DNA of 64,000 nucleotides. Source: Roridomyces roridus. Lineage: Eukaryota > Basidiomycota > Agaricomycetes > Agaricales > Mycenaceae. The stretch covers positions 62,001 to 126,000 of the forward strand of contig JARKIF010000058.1 of assembly GCA_029378245.1 (NCBI GenBank), given 5' to 3'. The notes under the pieces are model-generated. The model did no database searches. It saw only the letters and a program-made list of their open reading frames with translations, and was not told the origin of the DNA. The stretch's first letter is position 1; the number at the start of each line of letters is the position of its first letter. A program made the translations under genes and the position numbers. Of this stretch, positions 11,996 through 23,453 are shown piece by piece.

Positions 11996-14900
11996 CCAGA
12001 ATCAACCCCAACTTTCCAACCAAGGGTTTGAACTTGAAAGCGGCCAGCGCCTTCGTGAAAACGTCCGCCGTCATCTCAGCCGTTGGACAATAAACAACCT
12101 CTAGAGTCCTCTTCTCGATCTGCTCCCGAATAAAATGGTAGCGTATGTCGATGTGTTTGGTGCGTGCATGGAATTGACCCAGTTCGGCGTGTGCAAGTGA
12201 AATCGCCGACTGGTTGTCGTTGTAGATGATGAACGGGAATTCGATGGACCCGAAAAGTTCGGCCATGAAATAACGGAACCAAATGGCCTCCTTCGCCGTG
12301 TAGGTGATGGCCACATATTCAGCCTCCGTCGTTGAAAGAGATACAATCTCCTGTTGTTTCGACGACCAAGAAACCACCGCTCCATTCAACACAAAAGCAT
12401 AGCCCGAAACGGCCTTCCTATTCTCCAACGACATTCCATCTGCATCCGCATAAATTTCCAAACCAAGTGTAGTATCAGCTGTGCTGTACACCAACGCCAG
12501 CGTGCGTGTTCCCTTCAAGTATTGAAGTACGCGCTTTGCTGCATGCCAGTGCGGTAGTCCTGGGTTGTCGATAAAACGAGACAAGACGCAGACCGCAAAT
12601 GCAAGGTCAGGTCGAGTTGCCGTAGCCAACCAGACTAATCCGCCAATCAACTCGCGATATGGGATGCTCCGCATTGCCGATGCTGCCTCTGAATCCACAG
12701 GGCACTGTTCGCGAGTGAGTTGAACCGTGGGATCCAGCGGAACCGAAACTGGTTTACAATCCACCATGTTGAACTTCTGCAGCAACGAGTCGATGTACGT
12801 CGTCTGCGACAAAGCCAAGGTCCCCTTCTCCCGATTCCTCTTTACTTCCATTCCCAACAACCAACTGATTGAACCCAGCATTGTGATTTTAAACATCTCA
12901 GCAATCTCCTTCTGAATCTCGTCAATCAATGCAGGTGAGTTGCCGGTAATAGTGCTGTCATCAATGTGAATGGCAAGCAACGCGATGTCTTCGCCTCGAG
13001 TTACACGATAGACGGCATGGTCGGAGTGGAGTGGGTAGATGTCGAGCGTGGCGAGAGATGCTGTGAGCTTCTCGTACCACTTTCGGCTAGACTGCTTCAA
13101 GCCGTAAATGGTCCGCTGAAGTCGGATCACCTCCGCCGAATTGCCGTTCGAATAGTACGGTGCCTGCTCCATGTAAATCTCCTCATCCTCCGAGAACTCG
13201 CCGTTCAAGAATGCCGCCGAGAAATCAAACACCTTGATCTCCCAGTCGTAACGCGCGGCAATAGATAAAATTGTGCGTAGTGAAGACAGTTTGGCTGTGG
13301 GCGAGAATGTCTCGAAATAATCCACACCTGGAACCTGCGTGAAGCCACGAGCAACGAGACGAGCTTTGTATTTATCGATCTCGCCGTTCGCCTTCCGCTT
13401 GATCCGTAGTGCCCATTTGGAGCCGACGACATTCCGGCCATCAGGTCGGGTGACTAAGCCGTCACCAAACGTGCCTGTCCTTCTCATCGCTTCCATCTCC
13501 ACGTCCATGGCTGCCTTGAACTCCGGCCAGTCTTCCCTCGTCATCGCTTCTTCGACTGTAGGTGAGTCTGATAAACTCCCCGTCCCTAGATATGCGAACT
13601 CCATCGCCACTTCCTCCAGGTACACGTCATCCGCCAACTCCGCTACGTGTGCGGCAGCCCGGCGCGTCCTGGTTCCCTCGATGATGTTTCTCGGGTCTAT
13701 GGTGCTCGAAATATCCTTCGGAGCAACCTGTGTCGACTTCTCCGGTGTATTTGGAGGTGTGGAGAGCGGAGATTCGGGTGGGGTCGGGGTGGAAATGGGA
13801 TCGGCGGGCTTTTCAGGTGCGTGCTGGATGCTCCTTGCGTCTGCCTTCTTCTCAACTTCCTTCTCCCCCTCATTCAGCACCCTATACAGCTCGCCGCTTC
13901 GTCTCACATCCGGAAACTTGACGCTCCGCTCGACACGAATCGCCCGTGTATCCGGGTAATAAATACGATGCCCGTCGATACTATCTGGATCAAATCCGAG
14001 CCATCGTCCCTCCCGCGATCTACCATCCAACTTGCCGCCGTCCTCGACGTGCACATCGACTTCGCAGCCCCATTCGTAAACGTGCCGCAAGTCTGGCTTT
14101 GTTCCGTGGAACGCCTCGTATGGCGTGCGACCGCCGAGTGCCCGTGTGGAAGTTCTGTTCTTCAACCACACGGCGTGCTTCAACGCTTCGCCCCATAAAT
14201 TCCTCGGCAATCCTGCCGCATGTAACATCGCTCGGACCTTCTCCAGGAACGTGCGATTTACTCGTTCGGACAGCCCGTTGTGTTCAGGTGTGTCGTGGAC
14301 CGTATACTTGCGCCGGATACCTCTCCGTGCCAAGTAGCTATCGAATTCATGATTTTTGTATTCTCCACCGTTGTCCGAATGCAATATTTTGATTTTAATC
14401 CCGTGTTCCCGCTCCCATCTAGCATCGAGATTCTGAAATGCCTCGAGGGTCTCGTCCTTTGAGTGCATCAACACAATCACAGAGTATCGCGACGCCTCGT
14501 CCGTGAATGACGCGTAATACTGCTTGTGCTGCGGTGTTTTAACGGTCGCAGGTCCCCACAGATCCGTGTGCACCTCGTCCCCGACTTGTCCCGCCGGTTC
14601 ACGTTCCTTCGCCCTTGAGATCGGCTTCCGCGTCATCTTGCCGTGCAAGCATGACTTGCAGTCCCCCGTGGAGGTGCCTGCCGTCTCATCCAACTCAACT
14701 CCGCTGACCAAGCCATTCTTTACTAGCTTCTTCGCCGCCTCGACTGGGACGTGTCCCAACAACCGATGCAGCTCCTCCGGAGTTGCTATCAAAGGACCAA
14801 CATCCGCAACATTCGCCTGAGCTATATACCCTCCGCTCTCGACTGAATACAACCCCTGCACCAGCGGTATCGTCCCGATCCGCCGACTCTTGTGGTCCAA

Positions 14901-16334
14901 AATACGGCATTCCTTGTCTCGAAACTGGACTGCGTAGCCGGCTCGCGCAATGCGCCCGATTGAAATCAACGTGACGCGCAGGTTGGGTACGTAGAGTACG
15001 TCCCTCAACAACACTCTCGTCTTACTCCCTCCATTTGGGACCTCCAGGTGCATATCACCCATCCCAACTGCGCTCAATCCCTTGTCGCCCGCGGCCATAA
15101 TTTCCCGCGGCGCGAGGGTCTTGTAATTCATCAACCGATATCGCGACGGTGTCATATGTTGACTAGCGCCCGAATCATATATTTCCCGCTCTTTGGTCGG
15201 TGTGGTGGTGGTGACGTTGGCTGCGACGATGCACTCGTCGAAGGTGCGTGATTCTAAATCGTGATTTAATCCACTACCTCCCGGCTCGTCTTCGTTATCT
15301 GTCGTCGACGAGACCGGTGGAGCTGACACACTCTTGTAGCTTCCTTCCGCATCCCGCCTGTCATCTTCTTCGTCCATCTCATCGAATTCAACATCGTCAT
15401 CCAACTCTGGCACCGTGGCTATCCAAGCCGCGTCCAATTCATTGACGGTCTCGGCGATGTTCGCCCTGCCGTTCTTCCTCTGGTGAGGGCTTTGTCCTTC
15501 TCGTCCGCCGCCCTTCGCCCAGCACTCTTTCGCAATATGCCCCTTTTTATGGCAATTGTAACATTCCATTGTCTTCTTCGACTTCTTGCCGCCATTCCCG
15601 TACCCGCCGTAGAATGCAGCTTCCTTTTCTCCCTTGCCCGTAGGCCGTGCCGCCTTGCGGTCGGCTTCATCACTAATGCCCTGCAGCACTGTGTCCGGGT
15701 CGAGAGTCTTTCCGAGTAGCGTCGCTGCACCTGTCAAAGCCGACAAGTACGTCTCGTAAGACGCCGGCAGTGAACCGAGCACGATCGCCACAAAGTTTTC
15801 ATCGCCGGGATCAGCCTCCATCGCAACGAGGTCTGCCCGAATCGTCTGTAATTTATTTATATGCGTCTTTACATCGCCTCCCTCCGCACAACGCTCGTCT
15901 TGAAGTTTCCTCCGTAGATCAACCGTAACCATTTTAGATTTCTTCTCAAATTCCCCCTTCACCTTCTCCCACATCACCCTCGCCGTCCCGGCACCCTTCA
16001 CCTTCAGAAACAACGAATCAGGAATGACAGACGCAAGCCCCTGCTTCAGGATCGCTTGCTCCGACTTCCAAAATCTCCTGCGCGTCATATGCGCGCCCAA
16101 CGCCGTTGTCTCCGCCGCTGTAGGGTTCTTGGGATCAACGACAGTGGGAGCCAATGGCTCCTCTGCCGTGCCCAACGGTCCGTCTTCGAAATGGTCACTA
16201 AGCCCGGCGGCGTCCACCGCGAATAGGAACCGATCACGAAAGAAGACCCAATTTGTGCCGTCGGCCTTGCAACTCGGCAGCTTCGTGAAGTACTCACCGA
16301 GTTTGGCCGTTGACGAGAATGTGTTCGTCGACAT
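11991..16334 (-). CDS. Copia Gag-Pol polyprotein (1447 aa, intact)
   Basis: A single frame runs from ATG 16334-16332 to TGA 11993-11991. Domains in order: Gag with a CCHC knuckle [14 protein letters not shown] near residue 255; aspartic protease with YDSGASQHM near 385; GAG-pre-integrase HRLLGHV and zinc motif CKSCLHGK; integrase core with D in VHTDLWGP (about 588), D in LHSDNGGEY (about 650) and E in [11 protein letters not shown] (about 687); reverse transcriptase beginning [14 protein letters not shown] with the catalytic HIDD (variant of YVDD) near 1125; RNase H with [19 protein letters not shown] and [12 protein letters not shown], ending [17 protein letters not shown]. The integrase-before-RT order defines Copia. 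No stop or frameshift interrupts it. The stop codon overlaps the polypurine tract. Confidence 0.95.
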   Translation of the reverse strand: MSTNTFSSTAKLGEYFTKLPSCKADGTNWVFFRDRFLFAVDAAGLSDHFEDGPLGTAEEPLAPTVVDPKNPTAAETTALGAHMTRRRFWKSEQAILKQGLASVIPDSLFLKVKGAGTARVMWEKVKGEFEKKSKMVTVDLRRKLQDERCAEGGDVKTHINKLQTIRADLVAMEADPGDENFVAIVLGSLPASYETYLSALTGAATLLGKTLDPDTVLQGISDEADRKAARPTGKGEKEAAFYGGYGNGGKKSKKTMECYNCHKKGHIAKECWAKGGGREGQSPHQRKNGRANIAETVNELDAAWIATVPELDDDVEFDEMDEEDDRRDAEGSYKSVSAPPVSSTTDNEDEPGGSGLNHDLESRTFDECIVAANVTTTTPTKEREIYDSGASQHMTPSRYRLMNYKTLAPREIMAAGDKGLSAVGMGDMHLEVPNGGSKTRVLLRDVLYVPNLRVTLISIGRIARAGYAVQFRDKECRILDHKSRRIGTIPLVQGLYSVESGGYIAQANVADVGPLIATPEELHRLLGHVPVEAAKKLVKNGLVSGVELDETAGTSTGDCKSCLHGKMTRKPISRAKEREPAGQVGDEVHTDLWGPATVKTPQHKQYYASFTDEASRYSVIVLMHSKDETLEAFQNLDARWEREHGIKIKILHSDNGGEYKNHEFDSYLARRGIRRKYTVHDTPEHNGLSERVNRTFLEKVRAMLHAAGLPRNLWGEALKHAVWLKNRTSTRALGGRTPYEAFHGTKPDLRHVYEWGCEVDVHVEDGGKLDGRSREGRWLGFDPDSIDGHRIYYPDTRAIRVERSVKFPDVRRSGELYRVLNEGEKEVEKKADARSIQHAPEKPADPISTPTPPESPLSTPPNTPEKSTQVAPKDISSTIDPRNIIEGTRTRRAAAHVAELADDVYLEEVAMEFAYLGTGSLSDSPTVEEAMTREDWPEFKAAMDVEMEAMRRTGTFGDGLVTRPDGRNVVGSKWALRIKRKANGEIDKYKARLVARGFTQVPGVDYFETFSPTAKLSSLRTILSIAARYDWEIKVFDFSAAFLNGEFSEDEEIYMEQAPYYSNGNSAEVIRLQRTIYGLKQSSRKWYEKLTASLATLDIYPLHSDHAVYRVTRGEDIALLAIHIDDSTITGNSPALIDEIQKEIAEMFKITMLGSISWLLGMEVKRNREKGTLALSQTTYIDSLLQKFNMVDCKPVSVPLDPTVQLTREQCPVDSEAASAMRSIPYRELIGGLVWLATATRPDLAFAVCVLSRFIDNPGLPHWHAAKRVLQYLKGTRTLALVYSTADTTLGLEIYADADGMSLENRKAVSGYAFVLNGAVVSWSSKQQEIVSLSTTEAEYVAITYTAKEAIWFRYFMAELFGSIEFPFIIYNDNQSAISLAHAELGQFHARTKHIDIRYHFIREQIEKRTLEVVYCPTAEMTADVFTKALAAFKFKPLVGKLGLILV

Positions 16335-16399
16335 GGTATGTGATGAATGAGGTGTATGTGTGTATTGAGTTCAGAGTTTCAGCGCGGGGGCCAATAACC

Positions 16400-16662
16400 T
16401 GTAGAAAATAAAGATATATGTGTATGCACGGATGGGGGGTAAAGTTCAATTTTCAAAGTGCGAATACAGGCTTGCTTTTATACCTTTCTAGTAGCTAGGA
16501 TACCGTAGATAGAGACCAAGAACACAGCCAAGTATCCCAGCAAACGAACAGCTTTGTGGCGTACGAGACGCGTTTCATCACTACGTTTGATAGCTACGAG
16601 ACGGTTGCATGCACTGCTCGTCTCTTCGCTCTGGTTTGCTTCATACCACGACGACTCCAACA
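16400..16662 (-). repeat. Copia 5' LTR
   Basis: This 263-bp LTR is identical to 11721-11983. Transcription of the element would start here on the minus strand. The putative primer-binding site follows at about 16399-16387. Confidence 0.93.
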
Positions 16663-17012
16663 TGAATTGGGAGTCGCAAGTCAGTCGGGGATGCAGAGTG
16701 ATGTCTGTACACACCGGACGGATGGAGCCACATACGGCGTCTTCTCGATCCCTATCATGCGTCGCCGCAGCATTTTTGAGTGCGGTCGGAACCAGCGATC
16801 GTCACGCTGCCAGCCACTTCTTTCTGGCTTGCGCGCATCCGTAATGGTGTGCACGCGTTTCCAGAGTTCCGGGAGGGTTACCTGTCGCAAAGAGCGACAG
16901 GTGTGTGAGAGAGCGCGCAGTGGATGCGGGCGTCGACGTCAATGAGGAGCTCGGGATGGTATTTGGTGATCTCAGTGAGCAGTTCGGGAGGAAGGGAGGA
17001 AAAAGAGGGCAT

Positions 17013-17508
17013 TGGCCGTTAGGCAGACGTCGTGGGTCCAGTCAAGTCCGAAGGTCACGAGTCGACCACGGCATTCAAGAGCATCAATTCAGACATCTGT
17101 CGCGGGGTCGGGGCCCGAGGGCGGCCGGTCTGTGATGTTGAATTCGACAACTGATCAGATACAGGAAGCCGGGGGGCTTGAGCTCGCAAGCCCCCGTATA
17201 TATACTAAATCTAATGCTGCGCCGCAGCGCTGCGCAGATTCCGGCGCAGCCGTAGAAGCAGAATCCGCGGCGTCCCAAATATTCCCCATCCCGTGGTTTC
17301 TCCGTGCACACAGCGGGCCTATGCCCAACATGTGAGGTAGTTCATTGATGTATCAAACTAAGGCATAGGGGTGGGTGCTTTTGGGGTGGGGCCATGGTGG
17401 TCGGGAGGAAGGCCAATGGATGATCCGAGAATGACACCGCCCCTCGGCAATCACGAGTGATCTAATCGAAACAAAGGAGAATCCTTTTTTCTCCTCCCAC
17501 CATCATCC
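17013..17508. other. Divergent intergenic region between F-box pseudogene and MYND gene 1
   Basis: About 500 bp separates two divergently transcribed starts, so promoters of both are expected here. A small CGCAGC-rich palindromic patch (GCTGCGCCGCAGCGCTGCGCAG, about 17215-17236) is present. No gene is supported. Confidence 0.4.
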
Positions 17509-19523
17509 ATGTCACTCCTGGGTCCGCCCAGCGAGCTGGCTGCCACAGACCCAGTGAAGTGGGATGCTCAGTGGGAAGAAGTCCTTGCCCTCTCGCACAC
17601 TGATCCCAGCGCTGCCGATCTCATGGACTCTCTCCAAGCGTACCGCGTGCGTGTCAAGATCTGTAATAGCGCGAATAGTGCGTACCTCAGTTCACCCGCA
17701 ATGTGGGATAAAAGACTGATATATTAATCACCTGTAATAGCGCGAATAGCGCGTACTACGATACAAGTAAGTAAATAAAATATATAAAGTGAAAGGCTGT
17801 GCTCACCCTCAGTTCACCCGCAATGTGGGATAAAAGACTGAGGGTGAGATGCGAGCATGAGCAGTATATATACGTAGAGTGTGGTATGAATCTAAGAAGA
17901 GATGGGAACTGTCAACGGAGGCCCGGGCGGAAGATCATCATTTCTTGACAGTGCGCACTATGGCGGGGACGTACCAGGACCCACATACCATGGATGGAGT
18001 GTCTTTCGGCTACCGCGAGCTCCGTATGGGTCTCTGTGCTATGCAGGCAGCCCTGACAACCGAGGTGCTCCTCTACTTCACGCGGAGGCGCTTCGAGGAG
18101 CGGTGGCTATCGGCCCCTCCCGCCGAACGCGGGAAGCATGTCCTTGCCGGCCTTGCCTCTGTGTGCCCCCTGTCGCTGACTCTGCACCAGTCCCGCGCCT
18201 TTTGCGTCAACGAGTTGAACGTCGCTGCGCATAGGAACGACGGCCGACTGCTTATCAAGCTCCTGCGGGGGATGCTGGTCGCAAACCCTGGTAGGATCCC
18301 AGAAAACCCACTCTACATTCCGGACCCCGTTTGGGACGCCATCGCTGCTCATCAGCGGACCACGGGCGCCTCGGCCGAAGAAAAGCTTGCGTTGGAGGTG
18401 GTACTCATCATGCGGAATGATTTGATCAGTGCGTCTTGAAAAGTCTTCGTTTAGAATGAATCTCAAACCATCTAGCCCACGTTATCGTCTACGTCCTGCG
18501 GTCTTTTCTTGGTGTGGAACTGCCCAAAATGGTCATTTCGCATCACGGCAGGAGCAAAAAAGAAAATCACACCAAGTATATAACGCCCCGCTTACCGGCC
18601 CCCTGGCTGAAAAGCTCCTCCGGCTGCAGGTCAAGCACGCTGGGAGCTTTAATGACATCGAGAAAAAATCCAAGCAGTACTGCATCTACTGTCGAAAGCC
18701 CAACGAGACGACCGTCAAGTACTCCCGGTGTCGACGCTGCTGGGAAGCCATTGGGCTCGAAATTCTCTACTGTTCAGTGTGCGTCTTACACTGTCGATTG
18801 GTTCCATCCCGCCTGACCAGAACGTAGCGCCTGTCAGAAGGCCGACTGGAAAACTGGTCATAAGGTCGGCTGCGGCAAATCCCTCGATTTGGAATCCATA
18901 AAGAAAGAGGTTCCTGTAGTCCGTGGTGCCCCAAAACACCCACCCCCCATCGTCGGCCCGCCGCTCCCCGGTTTTACCCGCTCGTCCGCCCTTGGCTACC
19001 AGGTCATGCAGCTCAACCTGTGGCAAGAGTACGACTACTTTTTCACGCCTCAAACACGCCCGGTGTACTTGAAATTCACGCACGCACCTGTACAAGCCGT
19101 AGTCCGCGCAGCACGCTCCAAGGCGCTCGACAGCGGTGATCGTCCTACTGTCGCCAGACTGGCTCACTTCCTTTGGGCACTTTCGTCCAAGGATACACGT
19201 GCGCCATCGTTCGGGCTCACCGGTGACTTCATTCTCGAGCAGTTCAAGGCCGAGTACGAGTTCGAAGAGATTCATGCGGCTGTGGACGAGATGAATAATC
19301 GGATGATAAGGGATCCCCTTTTGCGTCCGTGCGTGTAGTTCTTTGTCTCCTTTTTGTTCCAGAAAGGGCTGACGGTGTGCTCAGACCGCTCCTCGCTGAA
19401 GCAGGTTTTTCGGCGGGAAAATGGGAGGACTACTACAAGACCTGGCCGGCTAACAAACCCGTCGAAATCGCGTTCGTCCCAATCGACGCTGATCTTCTCG
19501 AGAAATATAATTTTGAACGGTGA
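17509..19523 (+). CDS. MYND zinc-finger protein 1
   Basis: ATG 17509 (MSLLGPPSELAATDPVKWD). Exon 1 is 17509-17646, then an unusual repeat-bearing intron to about 17896, exon 2 to 18428 (RWELSTEARAEDHHFLT ... IPDPVWDAIAAHQRT), and an exon carrying VIVYVLRSFLGVELPKMV. The MYND finger is split by an intron at about 18779-18827: YCIYCRKP, YSRCRRCWEA, EILYCS, then CQKADWKTGHKVGCG, giving all the expected Cys/His ligands. The last exon reads RADGVLRPLLAEAGFSAGKW and ends at TGA 19521-19523. Near 18575-18590 the frame changes between HTKYI and APLTGPLAEKLL without a plausible intron, so a one-base shift is likely. MYND fingers bind proline-rich peptides; the rest of this Agaricomycete family has no assigned function. 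Confidence 0.7.
17661..17841 (+). repeat. Interleaved direct repeats and hairpin inside a MYND intron
   Basis: Unit A (25 bp, CTGTAATAGCGCGAATAG followed by C/TGCGTAC) occurs at 17661-17685 and 17732-17756. Unit B (34 bp beginning CTCAGTTCACCCGCAATG) occurs at 17686-17719 and 17808-17841. The second B copy sits in a perfect 11-bp inverted repeat, CTCACCCTCAG ... CTGAGGGTGAG. Confidence 0.8.
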
Positions 19524-19671
19524 TTGGATTGTGGTTGATTGGGGTTTGGATGTTAGAATAATCATGCGAAATCAACCCGAGGCACCGATATACAACTCAA
19601 AGAATCCCATTCAGATTCGCACATAGAGATCGTAAGTAAGAAGGAGTGAGCCAAGTCGCTGCGAGGAGCCA

Positions 19672-22600
19672 TCAGTACGGAGAGTACCACCATGACTGAG
19701 TCGTCATGGTGTGGGAGTACGTGTAGGGGTAATTATACCACTCCACCCGGAATTCATTCGTCACAGCGATAAACTGGTAAAAAGGCCACTGAACCAAGTA
19801 TCCGGGAGCCGGCTGTGCGACAAACGGCTGTGGGGGGATGAACGGTGGTTGCATACTCAGTGCTGTTGGCGGTATGGCACATAGTGTCCAATAATTCAAA
19901 GGAAAAAAACACGCACCTCGTGCAAAAAAACACGCACCTCAAATGCACCTTGCAAAAAAAAACATGCAAGTTGCACCACTCCAGGAAAACACACACCACA
20001 CTATACCCCTGGATTGACCCAGTAAGCCGTGTGGCCGGCTGGCCTGATTTTGAACAATCTCATCAGCAATCATTATACCTGATGTGCATTGATGGCATTG
20101 CTAATCCATGGTTCAATTTTCCACGTTCAACTTGAACAGGATTCAAGTTGAATTGGCTGACCTGTAATGCAAGACAACTTGATCTGCTTGGGCAGTCTGG
20201 TACGGCTTACCATAGCTGCAAACTGCGGACTGCCTAAATAACCTTGAGCTTGAACACTGAGGTGGTTCAACCTCGAAGACTAGCCCTTACAACCCCCCAG
20301 GCCTCCAGCCAATGTCAGGGATGGCATTGCAGCCCCATGTAACCCCGGTTGAAACATTGATCTCCTGCCAGTGGGCTAGCACCGGCAGGCTGTATGCAGG
20401 CACAGGCTGCAAAGCCGTATTGAATTGTTCAAGTTGCACTACTGAACATCATGATCAGATCAGGGCTTGCCGGACAATCATCACGGCAACTCGCAGCATG
20501 GTCAGCTGGCTTCGTTTCTGAGCTGCATTGAATTGAACTTTTGACTCCCAGTCCAATGTTTGCAATTTTTCCAAAGCTGAGGGTGTGTCCTTTTCTGCGG
20601 AGTTGGACTCAACATGCATGTTTTTTTTTTGGTGATTCCACTGAAGTTGCGTCTTTTCTCAAGATTTTCCCTTGTTGTGCAATTTTTTATTTTTTGTACA
20701 ATATATGTGCCATATGGCGGTCCGAAAACTGGTGGCGGAGGAATGAAGGGTTCTTGTACCCGCGGGACCGGCGCATAAGAACCGGGTGGCGGCGGAACAG
20801 ACTGTGCGCGGGGACGATGCAAATTTGGTGGAGGGTTCGGAAATGCAGGGGCTGGCCATGTGTAGAAACCAGGTGGAGCTGGCGCTGGAGGGGCTGGCGC
20901 GATAGCAGGTCGAGCAGGGGCTGGAGCTTGAGCCCTAAATTGAACTCGGGCTCGGTCTCGGGCTCGGCTTCGGGCGGCCGCTTCCAGCAAGTCTCTTTGA
21001 GCCGCCATATCGTTGACGTGGAGCCAAGGGACCTCCCATCTCTGCGCAGCATTGTCTCCTTGTCGCTCCTGCTGGGCCGGCCGAGCAAACTGACCACGAT
21101 TGTCGAAATCCCTGTGTGCGGTTGCGGCTCTCGGTTGCTGTCTTGGCGGCACCATACCCAAAAGAGCCTGGCCTAGAGTCGGTACAGGCCTGGCACGTGG
21201 GCGTACGTTGGATGTCCCATCCAACGACTGGTTGATGTCGTATGGAGGGTTATGCGTACATTGCCCACTGTCGCGACTCAGCGGGTCTAATTCATATGCG
21301 GTCAGTGGAGAATAGCACAGAGCGGAGATGACTCACAAAGGCAGCGGAAGCAAAAGCGGTAGCCGCATCCGCAGCGCATGTGGTTGCAACCGGAGATTCG
21401 CTCGATGTAAGCCTAAGAATTGATTATTACAATGGCCTCGTGGAGGGAGAGACGGAGAAGTTTACCCCGCAATCTGGGCACTGGCGCCAATTTTCTCCCT
21501 AAATGAAAGCATAGGTGAGTCGTAATTCGTAATGTATGCAAGGAGAGTCCTCTGCTACCTGTGCCAGTTGATGCAACGCCGCATCTTCAGGCGACTCCCT
21601 TTGCTCCGGCGGAAGATTCTTGATACAGTTACTTGTGTGAGCAGCGAAAACCATCTTCCCTGTGGGACGACTTACCCTGTATCCCTCGCACGATATGCCT
21701 GTTTATTTTGATTCTTGAGAACATGCTCCAGGATGATTAATAACCACCTTACCTTGGTGCCACGGCACACGGCATCGCACGCACATCTGCATTCGACATT
21801 CAGGGCACAGAGTTCGAGGATTTCCGACATTCGGCGGTACTGGGAACTCGTGTTGACAATCCCTGTTGGGGCACCGAACATGGGGGACCGTTGCTCGGAG
21901 TCTCCTCGTGCGCTGGGTCAATTTAGTTGACCACATTGGAGCACAATTTGAAGTAAAAAACACACCCACAACCGCAACTCTTCAGTACTCAACACCATCT
22001 CCGCGATCTCGTCAGAGATCTCGAACCCACCAGTCACGGGAGCGTTGTCTTGCGCCGTTGCGATACAACCAGGACACCGTATCGGGAACAACCGCCCGTC
22101 TTGCAAGGATCGGTCATTCAACTTACGCATGATGTACTCCACAAGGCAGGGCTTGCAGGATACGTGCTGATGAGGACACGGGAACTGGAGGTCGACATGG
22201 TCATCACATCCCCCAGATTGAACACTCACGTAGGGAAAGGCTTCTAAGCAGATTCCGCAGTCTGCGCGACCCGCGTCGGGGCCTTCATCAGGCAGAGGGG
22301 GTAGAGGTTTCTCGATCCGGATGTAAGCCGATACAGATGAACCGGTTGAGGATTCCGACGCAGATGAATCATCCGGGAAGTAGGGCCACCTGGATTGTTC
22401 AGCAGCGTATGGATCGAGAGCACTGTGTCGGAACAGATAAGTTCAATGCGATGATGGGCCTGCCGACTTACCCCTCCACATCCCAGAGTCCATCAATGTC
22501 CACACCGGCGAATGATAACTCCTGCAACGCTCGCGCAATTCTCTCGTCGTTCCTTCGAAAGGGAAGTGAGTTTCGGCAGGGTGGAAATATGGAATTGGTG

Positions 22601-22718
22601 GTCACCGTTCTTGTTCAGACAGCCTTCTTTGCGAAGGATTCCCTTGATTAACATACCTCGGTCATTTCTCGAAGTTCGTTACTCGTTTCGGCAGCTCACC
22701 TGAGTTGTTTGAGGACAT
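19672..22718 (-). CDS. RBR-type (RING1-IBR-RING2) E3 ubiquitin ligase, C-terminus interrupted by a TIR element
   Basis: Start ATG 22718-22716 (MSSNNS then an intron). Early exons give RIARALQELSFAGVDIDGLW. RING1: CGICLEAF ... CPHQHVSCKPCL ... CPGC. IBR: VRCPNRDCQHEF ... CPECRMQMCVRCRVPWHQG then ISCEGY. RING2: WRQCPDCGAYIERISGCNHMRCGCGYRFCFRC, where the Cys of GCNHM is the expected catalytic residue that accepts ubiquitin from E2. A long Pro/Ala-rich tail follows (exon from about 21290). At 20714-19873 an 842-bp TIR element interrupts the tail. Removing it with one copy of the target duplication restores VFGPPTALSMQPP in frame through to the stop at 19672. As it stands, translation reads into the element and stops at 20502. 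About seven introns. The catalytic module itself is intact. Confidence 0.8.
19873..20714. mobile_element. 842-bp non-coding TIR element inside the RBR gene
   Basis: Terminal inverted repeats TATGGCACATA (19873-19883) and TATGTGCCATA (20704-20714). The target duplication TGGCGG lies at 19867-19872 and 20715-20720 (a seventh base T could be included). Subterminal repeats: AAAAACACGCACCTC twice near 19905-19940, and A/T-tract plus ACATGCA motifs near both ends. No transposase frame. Six- or seven-bp duplications do not assign it cleanly to a superfamily. Confidence 0.8.
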
Positions 22719-23453
22719 TAGACGATCTCGAGTACCTGGGGAGGATTTCGGGAAGGTCGATGGACTGAAGAGTAGAGTTGAGGAGTGAGCCCAATTTATA
22801 TGGTTTGTAGGAACAAGTGTCGCCGGTGGCCAATTGTACAGTGAAGGACAAGGTGACGACAGTATCCAGAGTTTACTACGGAGAGCCTTTGTCTTGTTAA
22901 GCCAACTGCGCCCACATATTGCTCGCTAATTCTGGCCTTTTTGTCCCGCAGCTGTTTTCTATTAGCGAGGTTAAGTATTGTGTCATGGCCGAGTGCTCTG
23001 CGAGACGAACAGAAGTGGTCAAACCTTTTGTTTCAAGTTCAACAAGGACGGAACGGACGGCGGATTGGAGGTCTTTCGAAGACGCCGTTTATTCCTTGTG
23101 TTTCGTTGTTAGACGCACCGAGATGCAGAATGGAGAAGTGCTTGTTGTTTTCGCTCTATTGTGCCCTTGCGCAGGTGTCAGCCATTACAACTAGCCACGT
23201 CGGGAAGGCGTGCAGTTACGAATACTATGGCGCCAAGCCAGTGCAGAGCGAAGACCTAAGACCGAGAGTCGATAATCGAGAGCGGACGAGATGTTGACGA
23301 GATGCGTCAAGGGAAAGGAGTGAGCCATATCAGCCCATAGCGTCGATTATTGGTGTTACGGATGGAAAGTGGGGACCCACCCTACAGGATGGACCCAAAC
23401 TCGAGGAATCCATCCGTCACCGTCCAACGAGGAGTACTTCATCGATTAATCTC
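22719..23453. other. Intergenic; no supported gene
   Basis: This stretch lies between the RBR start and the BTB stop, both on the minus strand. Small + frames here show no motifs. Confidence 0.4.

Larger units (their letters stand above)
11721..16662 (-). mobile_element. Full-length Ty1/Copia LTR retrotransposon, 4942 bp
   Basis: Two 263-bp LTRs (11721-11983 and 16400-16662) are identical base for base in my reading and have TG..CA ends. The five-base target duplication TGAAT is at 11716-11720 and 16663-16667. One uninterrupted gag-pol frame lies between them on the minus strand. A purine-rich tract TTTGAGGGGGAG abuts the 3' LTR, and GGTTATTGGCCCC directly follows the 5' LTR, in the position of the primer-binding site. 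Identical LTRs plus an open frame indicate a very recent, possibly active insertion. Confidence 0.95.
10950..17012 (-). pseudogene. F-box/LRR-type gene split by a Copia insertion
   Basis: Start ATG 17012-17010: MPSFSSLPPELLTEITKYHP is an F-box N-terminus. The right-hand fragment runs to 16668 and includes LPELWKRVHTITDAR, RRRMIGIEKTPYVA and, in another frame, CTDITLHPRLTCDSQF. The Copia element occupies 11721-16662. Left of it the frame resumes without loss as SSLTISLIGCNMYTWEPVAHF, VRVLGLLPNLRSLTVLNV, and then, after introns near 11306-11355 and 11206-11252, AVQEKIPQLQCISIW and AELSLLTSLTFGSLTTLIIRV, ending at TGA 10952-10950. Besides the insertion, the frame shifts near 16895 (after ALCDR) and near 16728, and a segment normally present between VTL and PELW seems absent. 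The gene was therefore already decaying or decayed further after insertion. F-box proteins recruit substrates to SCF ubiquitin ligases. Confidence 0.75.
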
